From assembly GCA_025200525.1 (NCBI GenBank), contig CM045758.1, positions 162,623,040-162,687,039 on the forward strand: DNA of 64,000 bases. The letters run 5' to 3'. Below, piece after piece: positions 33,294 to 43,998 of the stretch. How positions within the stretch are numbered: the stretch's first letter is position 1; each line of letters opens with the position of its first letter. The position numbers and the translations under genes are program-made. The notes below the pieces were generated by a model, which was given only the letters and a program-made list of their open reading frames with translations, ran no database searches and was not told where the DNA came from. The stretch comes from Camellia lanceoleosa. Taxonomy: Eukaryota > Streptophyta > Magnoliopsida > Ericales > Theaceae.

Positions 33294-34268
33294 CTAGCAC
33301 TTCTCACATTTGCGAATATATTTCTGAGGGTCCGCTTGCATGCACGGCCACCAATATCCTTGCGAGATAGCTCGGTAGGCCAAAGATCTGCCCCCTATGT
33401 GACTACCACAGATGCCCTCGTGAATTTCATACAGGAAAGCCTCCATGTTGTTTGGATGGACACATTTGAGATAGGGACTAGTGAAGGACTTCTTGTATAA
33501 AGCGCCGGAAAGAGAGAGCCAAAACCGTTCTGACTTTACTCGGACTCTATGTGCTTCCTTCTTGTCGGCTGGAAGGGTCCATTCTCTGAGGAAAAGGATA
33601 ATTAGGTCCATCCAAGAAGGACCTAGCTCGGTGCAGAGTACTTCTGTCTGCTCGGTTTCCTCGATGCTCGGCCTAGGAAGGAATTCAATCAGGAGAGGGC
33701 TGGGAGATGTGCTATCAACCATGGAAGCGAGGCCGGCTAATTCATCTGCCCGGTCGTTTTCTTCTCGACCAATCTGTTGGACCCTTATTGCCTGGAATCG
33801 CTTGATGTGGTCTCTTACCAGAGCTTGGTACTTTGCCATTCTGTCATTTTTAGCTTCATAAACCCTGAAAACTTGGTTAACAACGAGTTGGGAATCGCTG
33901 TAGACCATTAGCTCGGATGCATGCATCTGAAGCGCACTTTTGAGCCCGACCAAAAGCGCCTCGTACTCAGCCTCGTTGTTTGATGCAGGGAATCCGAGGG
34001 TGATAGATTGTTTGACGGTGAGTCCATCCGGAGAGATCAGAACTATACCCAGCTCGGTACCGTGGCGGTTCGAGGCCCCATCTACGAAAAGTTTCCACAT
34101 TTCGCCAACAAAGAGCTTCCAACATTCTGAGGGGTCCTGGGAGGCTTGTAAGTGGATGGGCGCATAGTCGCTCGGCTGTGCGGTGTCAGGTTTAATGCTG
34201 ATCAGTTCCACTTCCTCCCCTCCTGGCAATGCGGCACCGGTCAGAGTAGGTTGATCGGTAATACCCAA
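33294..34268 (-). pseudogene. Second RNase H (aRH) and integrase zinc finger
   Basis: A 324-codon open stretch. Residues about 60-190 form an RNase H: L-F-V-D-G-A-S-N (Asp), N-N-E-A-E-Y-E-A-L (Glu), Y-S-D-S-Q-L-V (Asp) and E-N-D-R-A-D-E-L-A (Asp), all four catalytic acids present. The C-terminal part is the integrase HHCC finger, with [10 protein letters not shown] and Y-I-R-K-C-E-K-C. This second RNase H, next to integrase and distinct from the one after RT, places the element in the Tat lineage. It is the longest intact stretch of the element. Confidence 0.92.
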
Positions 34269-34358
34269 CTCCGTCGTTGCATTGCCGGATTGTAGCGTCG
34301 TACTAGTTGAAGGTTCTTCGGCGGGGTGCGCAAGTTCGGTGTCGCCAACATCGCCTTG

Positions 34359-34943
34359 CTATGTTACTTCGGTTAAAACTGCACTCACCTCCTCGGTTGT
34401 CGCCGTAAGATTCATTGGGCAGACGGGATGAATCCTGGGTGAGAATTCAGCAACAAAATCGGCCAATATCTGGGCCTTTATGGCAGTGCATAGCTGGAAC
34501 TTGACGTCAAACTGTCCTAATTCGACCGCCCACTTGAGAATTCGACTGGAGAAGTCCGCCCGCTCGAACAAAGCTTTGAGGGGGAACTCGGTCAAAACAA
34601 TGATTGTATGAGCATGGAAACAGTGCGCCAGCTTCCTGAAGGCCATTATCAATGCCAACGCAAGTTTTTCTAGCGGCAAGTATCTCGACTCTGCCGGTAG
34701 CAAGGTTTTGCTTACGTAGAAGATAGGAAAGTGCTTGATTCTTTCCGACCGGATAAGCACCGCACTAACTGCATGCTAAGAAACGGCCAGATAAAGGTAC
34801 AGTTCTTCGCCGGGCTTCGGTGTTACCAACAGTGGTGCTGAAGACAGAAACTCCTTGAGCTCGGCCAAAGCCCGGTCGCATTCTTCATCCCATGAGAACT
34901 TTGATTTCAAAGCTTGAAAGAAAGGGCGGCAGCGATCTGATGA
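34359..34943 (-). pseudogene. Tat-type RNase H after RT
   Basis: Contains F-S-W-D-E-E-C at the RT-RNase H connection, then F-Y-V-S-K-T-L, E-S-R-Y-L-P-L-E-K-L-A-L-A-L and H-T-I-I-V-L-T, the normal tethered RNase H of Ty3/gypsy elements. Stops at about 34775 (Gln to TAG) and 34944 separate it from RT. Confidence 0.88.
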
Positions 34944-35801
34944 CTAGTTTATGAATCGGTTAAGCATGGCGGCCATTCCGGCCAAATGCTGCACGTCCTT
35001 AGCCGAGCTTGGCTGCTTTAATTCTTGTACGGCTCTGATTTGTGTGGGGTCTGCCTCGATGCCTCGGTTTGTGACTAGGAAGCCTAAGAATTTTCCGGAT
35101 CCCACGCCAAAGGCACACTTAGACGCATTCAGGCGTAGCTTGTGTCGTTTGAGAATGGCGAACATCTCGGCCAAGTCGGACAAGTGGTCTACTTGATGCC
35201 GGCTTTTGACCACCATATCATCAATATAAGCCTCCATTGTCTGGCCTAGCAGAGGAGCGAACATCTTGGTCACCATCTTTTGGAAAGTTCCCCCGGTGTT
35301 CTTCAAACCAAAATGCATGACTCCGTAGCAGAAGAGTCCCCTTGGAGTAGTGAAAGATGTGATCTCACGGTCGGGGCCATGCATAGTAATCTGATGATAG
35401 CAGCAGTAGGCATCCAAAAAACTGAGCCTGTGATGTCCGGCTGTGAGATCGACAAGCTGGTCTATTCTGGGCAGAGGAAAGTTGTCTTTAGGGCAAGCTC
35501 GGTAAACGGTCTTGTAGTCGACGCAAACTCGCCGCTTCCTATTTTTCTTAGGTACAACGACCGTGTTTGAAATCCACCGAGGGTAGTGCATTTCCTGAAT
35601 AGCTCGTGCCTCAAGCAGGTTCTTCACCTCTTCTGCAACTACCTTGGCATGGTGTAGCACCGATCTCCTTGTTCTCTGAATGACCGGCTTTGCCTCGGGA
35701 AAAACATTGAGGTGATGGAAAATAAAACTCGGATCGATGCCGGGCATGTCATAAGGCGACCATGTGAAGACTTCAATATTTGCCATCAAAAATTCCACCA
35801 T
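34944..35801 (-). pseudogene. Tat-type reverse transcriptase
   Basis: 285 open codons. Order: [11 protein letters not shown] (N-terminus), [32 protein letters not shown] (first catalytic Asp), [11 protein letters not shown], and Y-I-D-D-M at residues 192-196 (catalytic pair), then L-G-F-L-V-T. All catalytic Asp residues are present. Upstream and downstream frames are interrupted. Confidence 0.95.
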
Positions 35802-35813
35802 CTCGGTCCTTTC

Positions 35814-36760
35814 TTATGCGGTAAGGCTTGATCCGAGCAAGAAGAACTTGTTCGGGCTCTCCGTGTCAATCCGCACTTCCACCAACTCTTCAACGACTTT
35901 GTCCTCAGCCTTGGTGCCCACGTCGTCAAGCACTCCCCGGTCTTCCGGTCCTTCAATCATTTGGATGAAGCCTTTGGCAGCTCGGCTTCCATTCACTGCC
36001 ACGAAGCATTGCTTCGACATGATTTGATCGCCCCAAACTTCCTTGATTGCCCCCATAACCGAGGGAAATCTTATCACCTGATGGTAAGTCGACGCTATGG
36101 CTTGCATAGCGTGAAGCCATCCCTTTCCAAAGATCAGGTTATACGTAGACGGTACTTGCAATACCTAGAACTCCACTTGCTTGACCACGGATCCCGCTTT
36201 GACCGGCAGAATAATTTTTTTCCAAAGGCCACTCCGGTTGCGAGTTGAAACCAACCAGTGGTGAAATTGCCGGAGCCAAGTCTGTATTTCGGAGTTTGAG
36301 CTGTTTGAACGCATTGTAATACATAATCTCGACCGAGCTTCCCTGGTCGATCAAGATGCGCTTGACATCGAATTCCTTGACGCGGAGTGTGACCACTAAG
36401 GCATCGTTGTGCGGCGTCTGAATGCGCACTAAGTCCCTTGTAGAGAAACTGATCACGTCTTTCTCTTCGGTCTTCCCCCTCTTGATTGCGGGTTGGACCG
36501 ATAAAACTTCCCTCATGTGTTCTGCCTTCTTGATCATACCTCGGAGCTCGCATACACGCGCTGGCTCCACTATGCCGTGGATGACATTAACAACTCCTTG
36601 TGGGGGCACCTCCAGGTCATCCGGTCCATGCGAGTCAACCAGGGCTTGATGTACGGCCTTCACACTCCCATCAATGTAAAGGTCCAAGTGTCTGGTTGCG
36701 ACTAGTTCCTCCAAGTGTTGCTTTAGAGGCAAACAGTCCTATGTCTGGTGTCTGCGCTCC
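35814..36760 (-). pseudogene. Tat-type aspartic protease region
   Basis: Two open stretches. The one read from 36732 contains R-I-L-I-D-Q-G-S-S-V-E-I-M-Y (about residues 126-139), the protease active site; Gln replaces the usual Thr of D-T-G, a form I associate with this lineage. The one read from 36161 contains Y-N-L-I-F-G-K-G-W-L-H, matching the Y-N-x-I-L-G-R-x-W protease C-terminal motif, then the linker to RT. Confidence 0.85.
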
Positions 36761-38325
36761 TGGTGGAATGTGCAGTGGTACCGCAGATTGAAGCCTTTTT
36801 GCGTATCGCCTAACTTAGCAGGAAATCGGACGTAATCCTCGTCACGGATTTCACTAAGTATGCAATAGATTGGAATCTTAAAGACTATGGTGATGCTCGT
36901 CCGAGCTTTCAATCTTCTGTTTGCATCAGCTACGTCGTCGTGGGGGTATTCATCTCGGTCATTCCGCCGACTCCTACCCCGGTTTCAACGATTTGAACCT
37001 CGGTCAGATTCCTCAGCGCGATCATTTGAACGGTTAGTCTCCTGTCTGACTGCGTGCACCTTGCCAGCCAATCTCTTGTCTGTTGTTACTGGAGTTGTCT
37101 TCGCGGTAGATGCTGCTGCATCATCTTCTACTCAGATGTGCTCGTTGATGCGCTGCATAAGTTGGCCCATGGATGTCGACTGATGCATGGTAAGCGAGTC
37201 TCGCAGTCTATGTCTGACTGGGAGACCACGCTTATATTGTGTGATTGCCAGGTTGATCGGGCAATCCAAGATCTCATTGAAGGTTTCCTAGTATCAGGAG
37301 TTGTATGCCTTGAGTGTGTCGCTCGGCTCCATCTTGACACTAAGAAGGTGGTCAACTTCCTTTGGCATTCTGGTGTTGGTTTTGAAACGCGTCACAAAGG
37401 CTTCTGCCAACTGCTGCCACCTTTCAATGCTGCCCTCTGGCAGCCTCTCGAACCATTTCAAGCCCAGCTCGCCTAAACTCGACGGAAAGATAAGGCACAT
37501 AAGAGCGTCATTTCGCCTATGCCCGGCTATGACCTATCGGAAGTGGCTCACATACATGTATGGATCGGTCTTTCCATCGTAGAGCGTAAACTTTGGCTGG
37601 TGAAAGCCCGCGGGAAGCAGTGTTGTTTCTATTTCCAGGGAGAAAGGAGTGGCGCTCAGTCTTGCCAAATTCGTGTCTAGAGGAGGAGGCACAGCAAAGC
37701 GGGGTGGAGGCATTACGACCTCTTCACTGGCGCGACCTCCATAGGATAACCACTGGAACGCCGGCACCTTCTGAGTCTCCCGCCTGTGAGCTCGCTCCTT
37801 CAAATCCTCCGATTGAGCGGCATAAGAGTACCTTGACGTCGTTGCCGGACGTGAGGGTTGGTAAGTGCTATCTTGCGCGCTAGACTTCTCTATGGACGCG
37901 TTGAAATCTCCAACCTTGTAACTTTTGGTGATTGAGAGGGACGGAGTGTGCCGCTGGCTCTGACTGCCTGAACGGCGGGGTTGGGTGCGCTCACTGTGGT
38001 CTACCACTCCAGCTACATCCTTTCCTTTGACATATCGCTTAAGATCCTCCATCTCCGCTGCCATTCTCCGGATGACGGCGTCTTGGTCCCTTAGCTTGTG
38101 TTCCAGATGCTTGGTGTGCAATTCTCTCCGCCGCCGGTGACCATCTGGACTCCGAGAATGACCAAAGCTTCTTCTGCGCTTATCTCACGCATCTCTGGAA
38201 TGTCCTCCTGGGGAAATCTCCAAGTCCGCCATGGGAGGAATAGCGGGGAGTCTGTCTCTCCGTCTAGCTGACTCCGGGGTAATTCCGTCGATGGCGGACA
38301 ACGGTATCTCGTTGTTGTTTGCCAT
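36700..38325 (-). pseudogene. Tat-type gag
   Basis: The start is the ATG read from 38325 (M-A-N-N-N-E-I-P), 83 bases after the LTR. The capsid domain includes Y-D-G-K-T-D-P-Y-M-Y-V-S-H-F-R near 37540, L-K-W-F-E-R-L-P-E-G-S-I near 37460 and S-D-T-L-K-A-Y-N near 37300. A Cys/His nucleic-acid-binding motif (C-T-F-H-Q-E...H...C) follows near 36770. It is broken by a TGA near 38185, a frame change near 38120 and several TGA/TAG codons around 37280. Confidence 0.88.
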
Positions 38326-38387
38326 GGTCGTTGTCCGCTATGGAAGGCGATCAGATGAGCTTGGAAGACAAGTTTTTGTCTATCAAG

Positions 38388-38406
38388 TTCCCACAGACGG
38401 CGCCAA
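38388..38406 (-). promoter_or_regulatory. Primer-binding site of Tat-type element
   Basis: Immediately after the 5' LTR the minus strand reads TTGGCGCCGTCTGTGGGAA, a well-known plant gypsy primer-site region. Confidence 0.8.
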
Positions 38407-38407
38407 T

Positions 38408-39156
38408 TGTACGGGGAGCAAATTTTCCGGCGAAGCCCGTACTCCTTTCTACCAAGCTCCTTGTCTATCCGATCGTCCTGCGAACACAACGGCGGTGAGC
38501 TACCCGGCGGTGTGTGGCCAGAAAACCTGTCCGACGGTCAAGTTATCACACACTCAGGGATAGAGAGAGAGAGGAGAGAGTTCAGTGTTTAGTGCATCTC
38601 ACCAAATGATCATCCGTCCCAGCATGGGGGGCGCAGACACGCTTATATACCTTCTGCGCCCCAAATTTACTCCCATTAGTCTCTCGACACGTGGTGTTGC
38701 TATCCCATCTGTCAGCACAAATCTAGCAATCACCACTTAACCAAATCGTCAGGATATCTTGGCAGAGCCCGGCAAACCGGCGGAATCACCTCGGCCTCAC
38801 ACGACTGTACTGCGCCGCATGCCCGAATGCTCACTAGCCGAGCTCCATACAGACCGAGCTCAGTTGCATTCCGGCAAAACCGAGCTTGAAATAGGTCACG
38901 AGGGTGAAACAAAGGCCTTCTTGCCGGGCTAAAGACGCGAACCTTTCTGCCGAGCTAAAGGCGCGAGCCTTCCTGCCGAGCAACGCAAGTAGCACGGTTC
39001 CTATCTGTGCAAGTTCAAGTAGCTCGGTCTTGGGCTTTAGCCGAGCAGCCCCCGTCTCTGGGCAAGCCCAGAGCTATCCTAGCCCAAACGCGCTAGGCCA
39101 TCAACTTGCCCGGCCCTTTCCATGGCCCATTTCCAGCTCATAAAACCTCCATCTCA
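38408..39156 (-). repeat. 5' LTR of Tat-type element
   Basis: 749 bp, the same length as 29470-30218, with TG...CA ends on the minus strand. It contains the TATA box at 38642-38649. Confidence 0.93.
38628..38662 (-). promoter_or_regulatory. TATA box inside inverted repeat (5' LTR)
   Basis: Arms GGGGCGCAGA (38628-38637) and TCTGCGCCCC (38653-38662) enclose TATATAAG on the minus strand (38642-38649), as in the 3' LTR. It is the only good TATA in the LTR and so probably the element promoter. Confidence 0.78.
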
Positions 39157-39184
39157 TTCACATTACGGAACATTTACACTGTTA
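39157..39184. repeat. Host tandem repeat, copy B, middle scrap
   Basis: 28 bases that contain the second palindrome arm (39172-39182) and end in the TTA target site of the next element. Joined to 29453-29469 they rebuild the palindrome seen intact in copy A. Confidence 0.85.
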
Positions 39185-39508
39185 GGTGTTGTTTGATAAA
39201 ACTAAAAATTGAAAACTGAAAATTAAGTATGAAGAACTGAATGCTGAATTTTTTAATCTAAAAAGTTGTTTAGTATGTACTGAAATTTACATATTGATTC
39301 AATTAAGTTGTTTGATCTATACAAGTAGTTGAATTTTGAAAAATAATTAAAATAAAAATTTTGTCTTTTTTACTTTTTACATTAAAATATTTAATTAATT
39401 TTTTTTATCACACTAATATAATTGGTAAAGAAATTATTGTAATCACAATTATGACACAAACAAGTTAATACATATAAACTAAATAAAAAAAGGGGGATAT
39501 TTACCAAT

Positions 39509-40337
39509 TAGGGATGGCAATTTGAACCCAGCTCGATGGGGACCGGCTCCCCTGATCTCGATTAGAGTGGTTTTTCTCTGAAAAATACCCCTGACGGGCC
39601 GGGGACGGTATTCAAAAATAAATCCCCGGTGATTTTCGAGTCGGGGACAGTGATATATTTTCCAACCCCGGCTCCGACCTCGTCCCCGTATTCCCTTCAA
39701 CTATATACATCCCTCTAACAATTATGACCCTTATGTCTCTGTCTCTGTCTTTACTCTCTCTAACTCTTGCACCTCTCCTCCAGGAGGCGACATCGCCACT
39801 GTCCGCTCCACCTCCGTCGTGACCCTCTATCTCTTCCAGTCGACATCATCTCCTCCGTCCCCTCCTCTCGTCTTCGTCGTTGTCCTCCGTCGTCCATCAC
39901 CGCCGTTCTCCTCCTTTGTTCGTCGTAGTCACCATCGTCATAGTCACCATCACCGTCGATCTCCTTCGTCGTCCTCTCAGATCTGTGTTGATGATACATG
40001 CAGCACACTCAGATCTCATGTATAGATGTGTGTCTCTGTCAGTCAATTTTTTTTTTTGGGGTAGTTGATTTATTGTTAATGATTTTGTTGATGATTTTGT
40101 GTGTGTCTCTCAGATTTGTGTTGTTGTTGTTGTTCATGATGTTGAAACAAATTTAGGCTGGGGAAATTTCGGTGTCGGGGACACCCGATCCCTGTTTGGG
40201 GGCGGGGACGGAGACGGTGATAGGTTCCCCGTTGGGGATTGGGGTCAGGGACGGGGCAATTTTTCCCATCGGGAATTGGGACGGGGAGTGTGATCCCTGG
40301 TCCTGCCCTGCCTCGCCCCACCCCGTGGCCATTCCTA
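39509..40337. mobile_element. hAT-type element, TSD TTACCAAT
   Basis: Starts TAGGGATGGCAA, ends TGGCCATTCCTA, and is flanked by a perfect 8-bp direct repeat TTACCAAT (39501-39508 and 40338-40345). GC-rich arms near both ends carry GGGGACGG-type words. It is 829 bp and non-autonomous. Arg/Ser/His-rich frames in the middle come from TCGTC/CACCATC repeats and are not genes. Confidence 0.92.
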
Positions 40338-40479
40338 TTACCAATAAGTCCAATCTTACAAACAAGTACTCTAATTAGTCATAAGTTTTTTTTTAATTGA
40401 TCTGTTAAGTCCTATTAGTGAAGAGTTTCTTTTTGTGTCGTCATATTTTTGATTTTGGTAGTATTTTGGTGAATGACTA

Positions 40480-41110
40480 TACATTTTTATTAATGTGGCA
40501 GGTATGATGTGACACTCCAATATGACAAGTATTAATGTGAGATTTCAATGTGGTAGGTATAATGTGACACTCTAAATCTTTTATTCAAAAAGAAAAAAAA
40601 AACTAAAATTTCTTAGTGTATTTTTCTCAAATGTGATAACATGACACTCAAAAAAATTAAAAACTCCTTATTAGTGTACTTTTTTCAAATGTGACAACGT
40701 AATCGGTAAGATGTGACACTCTAAAAAAACTAAAAACTTATACTTTTTCTAAATGTGACAACGTGACCGGTAATATGTGACACTCCAAAAAAACTAAAAA
40801 CTTATTAGTGTACTTTTTCTAAATGTGACAATGTAACGGGTATGATGTGACAATTCAAAAAAATTAAAAACTCATTAGTGTACTTTTTCTAAATATGACA
40901 ACGTAACAGGTATGATGTGACACAAAAAAAAAAACTAAAAATTTATTAGTGTACTTTTTTCAAACATGACGTGTGACACTTTAATGTAGCGGGTATGATA
41001 TGACACTTCAAAAAATTTAAAACTCTTTTGTATACTTTTTCCAAATGTGACACTTTAACGTAGCGGGTATAATGTGACACTAAAAAATTTCTTAGTATAT
41101 TTTTTTTAAA
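40480..41110. repeat. Minisatellite, about 66-71-bp units
   Basis: Around eight or nine diverged units built from ATTAGTGTACTTTTT, CAAATGTGACAACGTAACGG, GTATGATGTGACACTC and AAAAAACTAAAAACT. Two adjacent units are 70 bases apart (40804 and 40874). Irregular at both ends. Confidence 0.88.
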
Positions 41111-41712
41111 TGTGTCACTCCAATGTAGTGGGAAACGAGTCATTACACATAAAAAAAAAACTAAATAGATCACAATATATATATATATATATATATGAGA
41201 CTATATGAATTACAAGTACAAAATATAAGACCTATTGATCAATCTCCTATTAAAAAAACTCAAAAATAATATATTCAAATATATACATGCAAGTTAAATA
41301 AATAAGAAAGTAATTTTTTTGACTTACATGTTTCCCTCAATAGATGGAATTGAATTCCTTGGAAGAGCAGCAAGGAGAGCATCCAAGCCAGCTAAAACCG
41401 TGACCGTGAGGAAGAATGGTTTGCAAAATAGCTTTTCTAAACCTATATCACGTAGCGACGTTTTGTTTGTTTGTTTTGTTTGTTTGTTTGATGGTTTGTT
41501 TGTTTTTTTGGTTTTTTTTTTTTCACTCACTTAGCTCGTTAAGTGATAAGTGAAAAGTAGAATTTTTTTTGGACTGAAAATTTTAGCCTTTTTTTAAGTG
41601 GAACTTAATTTTTTAAGTACTACTATATATGTACAATCAAACTAGCTTAATTAAGAAATCACTTAATATTTTTAGTTTTAAGAGTTGAATTGGGTTATCA
41701 AACACCCTCTTA

Positions 41713-41837
41713 ATGTGAATATTATTATTGGGGGTATTTTGATAACTATGTCACCCATAAGACTTATTGGAATATAAAAAAATAATTTCAACTAAACGAA
41801 ATATAAGTAGGTGAAGAATGATTTATGAATAAATGTC
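41713..41837. repeat. Host tandem repeat, copy B, right part
   Basis: Matches 29115-29235 of copy A: GTATTTTG.TAA, CTC.CCCATAAGA-like, GAATATAA.AAAATAATTT and GATTTAT.AATAAATGTC. Confidence 0.8.
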
Positions 41838-42406
41838 ATTTTTTTAAATTTTTAAATTTTTTTTTATCTCTAGTGATTTTTTTTAATATTTTAATAAATT
41901 ATTTTATTTTACTTTTACATTTAGTTGTACATAATTTAAATGAACCAACTACAACATATAAGGGTTTTAAAAACTAAATTTTTGTTCTCAAAAGTGAAAA
42001 TTTTGTTTTAAAAACTATTCCTTGACCAATTTCTTGTCGCAATGATAATTGCTAAAAAATCGTCCTAAAAAGTTTTAAAAAAGGGACTTTAAGCGATTAA
42101 TTTTTAAAATGTCGCTAAAAATGCTGAACAAAAAAAATTTAGTCCCAAAAGATAATAATTTATCATTAAATGTCCAATTTCGTCACTAAAAATATAATAA
42201 TGACATTTTTTTACAATGAAAATATTTCGTCTCTAAAAAGTGTTTTTATCTGTAATTTTTTTTTCTCTTAAACCTTAATTTGTTGTAGGGATGTAAAAAA
42301 TTATAATTTAAAAAAGAAAAATCACTGAAGATAAATAACAATAAACCGGCACATTTGAGAATAATCAAAGTTCAGCAAAAGAAGAAGAAAAAAATTCTAC
42401 CCTTCA
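41838..42406. repeat. Spacer with dispersed repeat at 42060-42290
   Basis: AT-rich. The 42060-42290 part is related to 16080-16354. No gene recognised. Confidence 0.5.
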
Positions 42407-42421
42407 TATCACTACAAGAAA

Positions 42422-43110
42422 ATGGATTTTTGCCGACCATTTTTAGCTACCAAAAACAATTTAGTCGCCAAAAGTCACGGAATTGGCTACCAAAAATAAT
42501 ATTAGTCGGCAAAAGTCAACTTTTTAGCTACTAATTTTTTTTAGTAGGGGAATGTTGATTATTGGCGACTAAAAAAAATTTAGTAGCTAAAAATATTACA
42601 ATTGGTGACTACAAAATTTTTAAGTTGCTAAACATATTACAATTGGCGACTAAAAGAATTTTTAGTTGGCAAAGACCTACTTTTGGCTACTAAATAGTTT
42701 GGTAGGCGAATGAAAATAAAAAATTATTTTTGATCTTTGGCAACCAAAATTTTGGTCGCCAAAAACATATTTTCACCGACTAAATTACTTTTTAGTCGCC
42801 AAAGACCTACTTTTGGCTACTAAATATTTTGGTAGCCGAATGAAAATAAAAAAATTATTTTTGATCTTTGGCGACCAAAACTTTGGTCGCCAAAAACATA
42901 TTTTCACCGACTAAATTATTTTTTAGTTGCCAAAGACCTACTTTTGGCTACTAAATTGTTTGGTAGCCGAATGAAAATAAAAAAATTATTTTTGATCTTT
43001 GGCAACGAAAATTTTGGTCGCCAAAAACCTATTTTCACCAACTAAATTACTTTTTAGTCGCCAAAGACCTACTTTTGGCTACTAAATATTTTGGTAGCCG
43101 ATTGTTTAAT
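42422..43110. repeat. CACTA-2 left subterminal repeats with 130-bp tandem units
   Basis: Dense GGCGACTAAA / TAGTCGCCAA words. From 42670 a unit of about 130 bases is tandemly repeated: the phrase AAAGACCTACTTTTGGCTAC starts at 42671, 42801, 42932 and 43063, each copy containing TTGATCTTTGGC.AC.AAA and TTTTCACC.ACTAAATTA. Confidence 0.9.
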
Positions 43111-43595
43111 AATGGTAAAGTGTTCCTTTAGGTAATGGTAATTTCTGTAGGGTTGTAATGGAAAATTAATGTTATTAAAATGTAATATTATTTAAATGTA
43201 ATGAATATTTTTAAAATGTAATAATTTATCATTTAAATAAAATTTTCAATATTATTACCAGTAATGAAAGGCAACATATTATTACCAGTAAAATGTAATG
43301 AAAAATTAAGAATAAATCAAAATTTACAAATAAAAGACAAAATATCCCAATTATTTATCATTTTAATAATTTTTTCAATATTATTACTAGTACTAATGAA
43401 ATAATCATTTCACAGACACAAAACATATATTTAAAAATTAAAAAAAAAAATTCATTATCAAACGAGGGCTAAGTGATTAATTTTTTAAATTTTTCATTAA
43501 AAATTTTTTTCTTAATTTTTTAATAATTAATGTTTTCAACATTTTAAAATATTTTAAGCAAATTTGTTTATTTTTTAGATTCACTTAATTTAGAT
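43111..43595. other. AT-rich CACTA-2 spacer
   Basis: Nothing recognised; ends at the gypsy insertion point. Confidence 0.35.
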
Positions 43596-43990
43596 TGTAG
43601 CAATCCCGGTTTCAATCTTTTTTTTATGTTTTGCCACTTATTTGGGCGATCGAGGGAAGCACCTGGCGGTCGAGCCGATCGGCTCGCGGGTTCAAGGCGC
43701 CATCAAGGTTAAGGCGGCGCCTCAAAACAAAAATTCATAATGCATTCGAAATTACTTGACCTATGTCTGCAAAAATGCTGGGAGAACGTATTTCACGCTC
43801 GAGCATAGGGTTTCACATTTTGTGTTCAAAGGTTTCCACTTTATAAGCATTTGGACACAAAATGTTTCCTCTTCTCAGCGATGTGGAACTCAAAAAGTGG
43901 ACGAAAGTGTTTTGCCAAACGATGTCGTCTGGTGTGTTTGTTGGAAGTCCCACATCAATTATAAGATACATTTTAAGGTGGACAAACTTC

Positions 43991-43998
43991 TATATAAG
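43991..43998 (+). promoter_or_regulatory. TATA box of chromovirus LTR
   Basis: TTCTATATAAGTGC in the 5' LTR, repeated at 51154-51161 in the 3' LTR. Confidence 0.7.

Larger units (their letters stand above)
29470..39156 (-). mobile_element. Tat-lineage Ty3/gypsy retrotransposon
   Basis: A 9.7-kb element on the minus strand with two 749-bp LTRs, a primer site GGCGCCGTCTGTGGG, and the order gag, protease, RT, RNase H, a second RNase H, integrase. Integrase last and a second (archaeal/plant-type) RNase H next to it are hallmarks of the Tat lineage (Ogre/Retand-like). A reading frame on the opposite strand lies between integrase and 3' LTR. It inserted into the arm-loop region of a palindrome in host repeat copy B. 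Many stops and frameshifts show it is inactive. Confidence 0.93.
39185..41709. mobile_element. 2.5-kb TIR element with TTA target duplication
   Basis: Ends GGTGTTGTTTGATAA and TTATCAAACACCCTC are inverted repeats matching at about 12 of 15 positions. They are flanked by TTA at 39182-39184 and 41710-41712. Copy A of the host repeat has the same sequence with a single TTA and no insert, which confirms the insertion. TTA duplication suggests a PIF/Harbinger-type element. No transposase was seen; the interior is a hAT-type insertion and a minisatellite. Confidence 0.85.

Noticed and set aside
39760..40378. Several Arg/Ser/His-rich frames resembling SR proteins
   Set aside because: They come from simple TCGTC and CACCATC repeats inside the hAT-type element and occur on both strands.
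40480..41110. CRISPR-like regular array
   Set aside because: Same reasoning: contiguous diverged minisatellite units without spacers.
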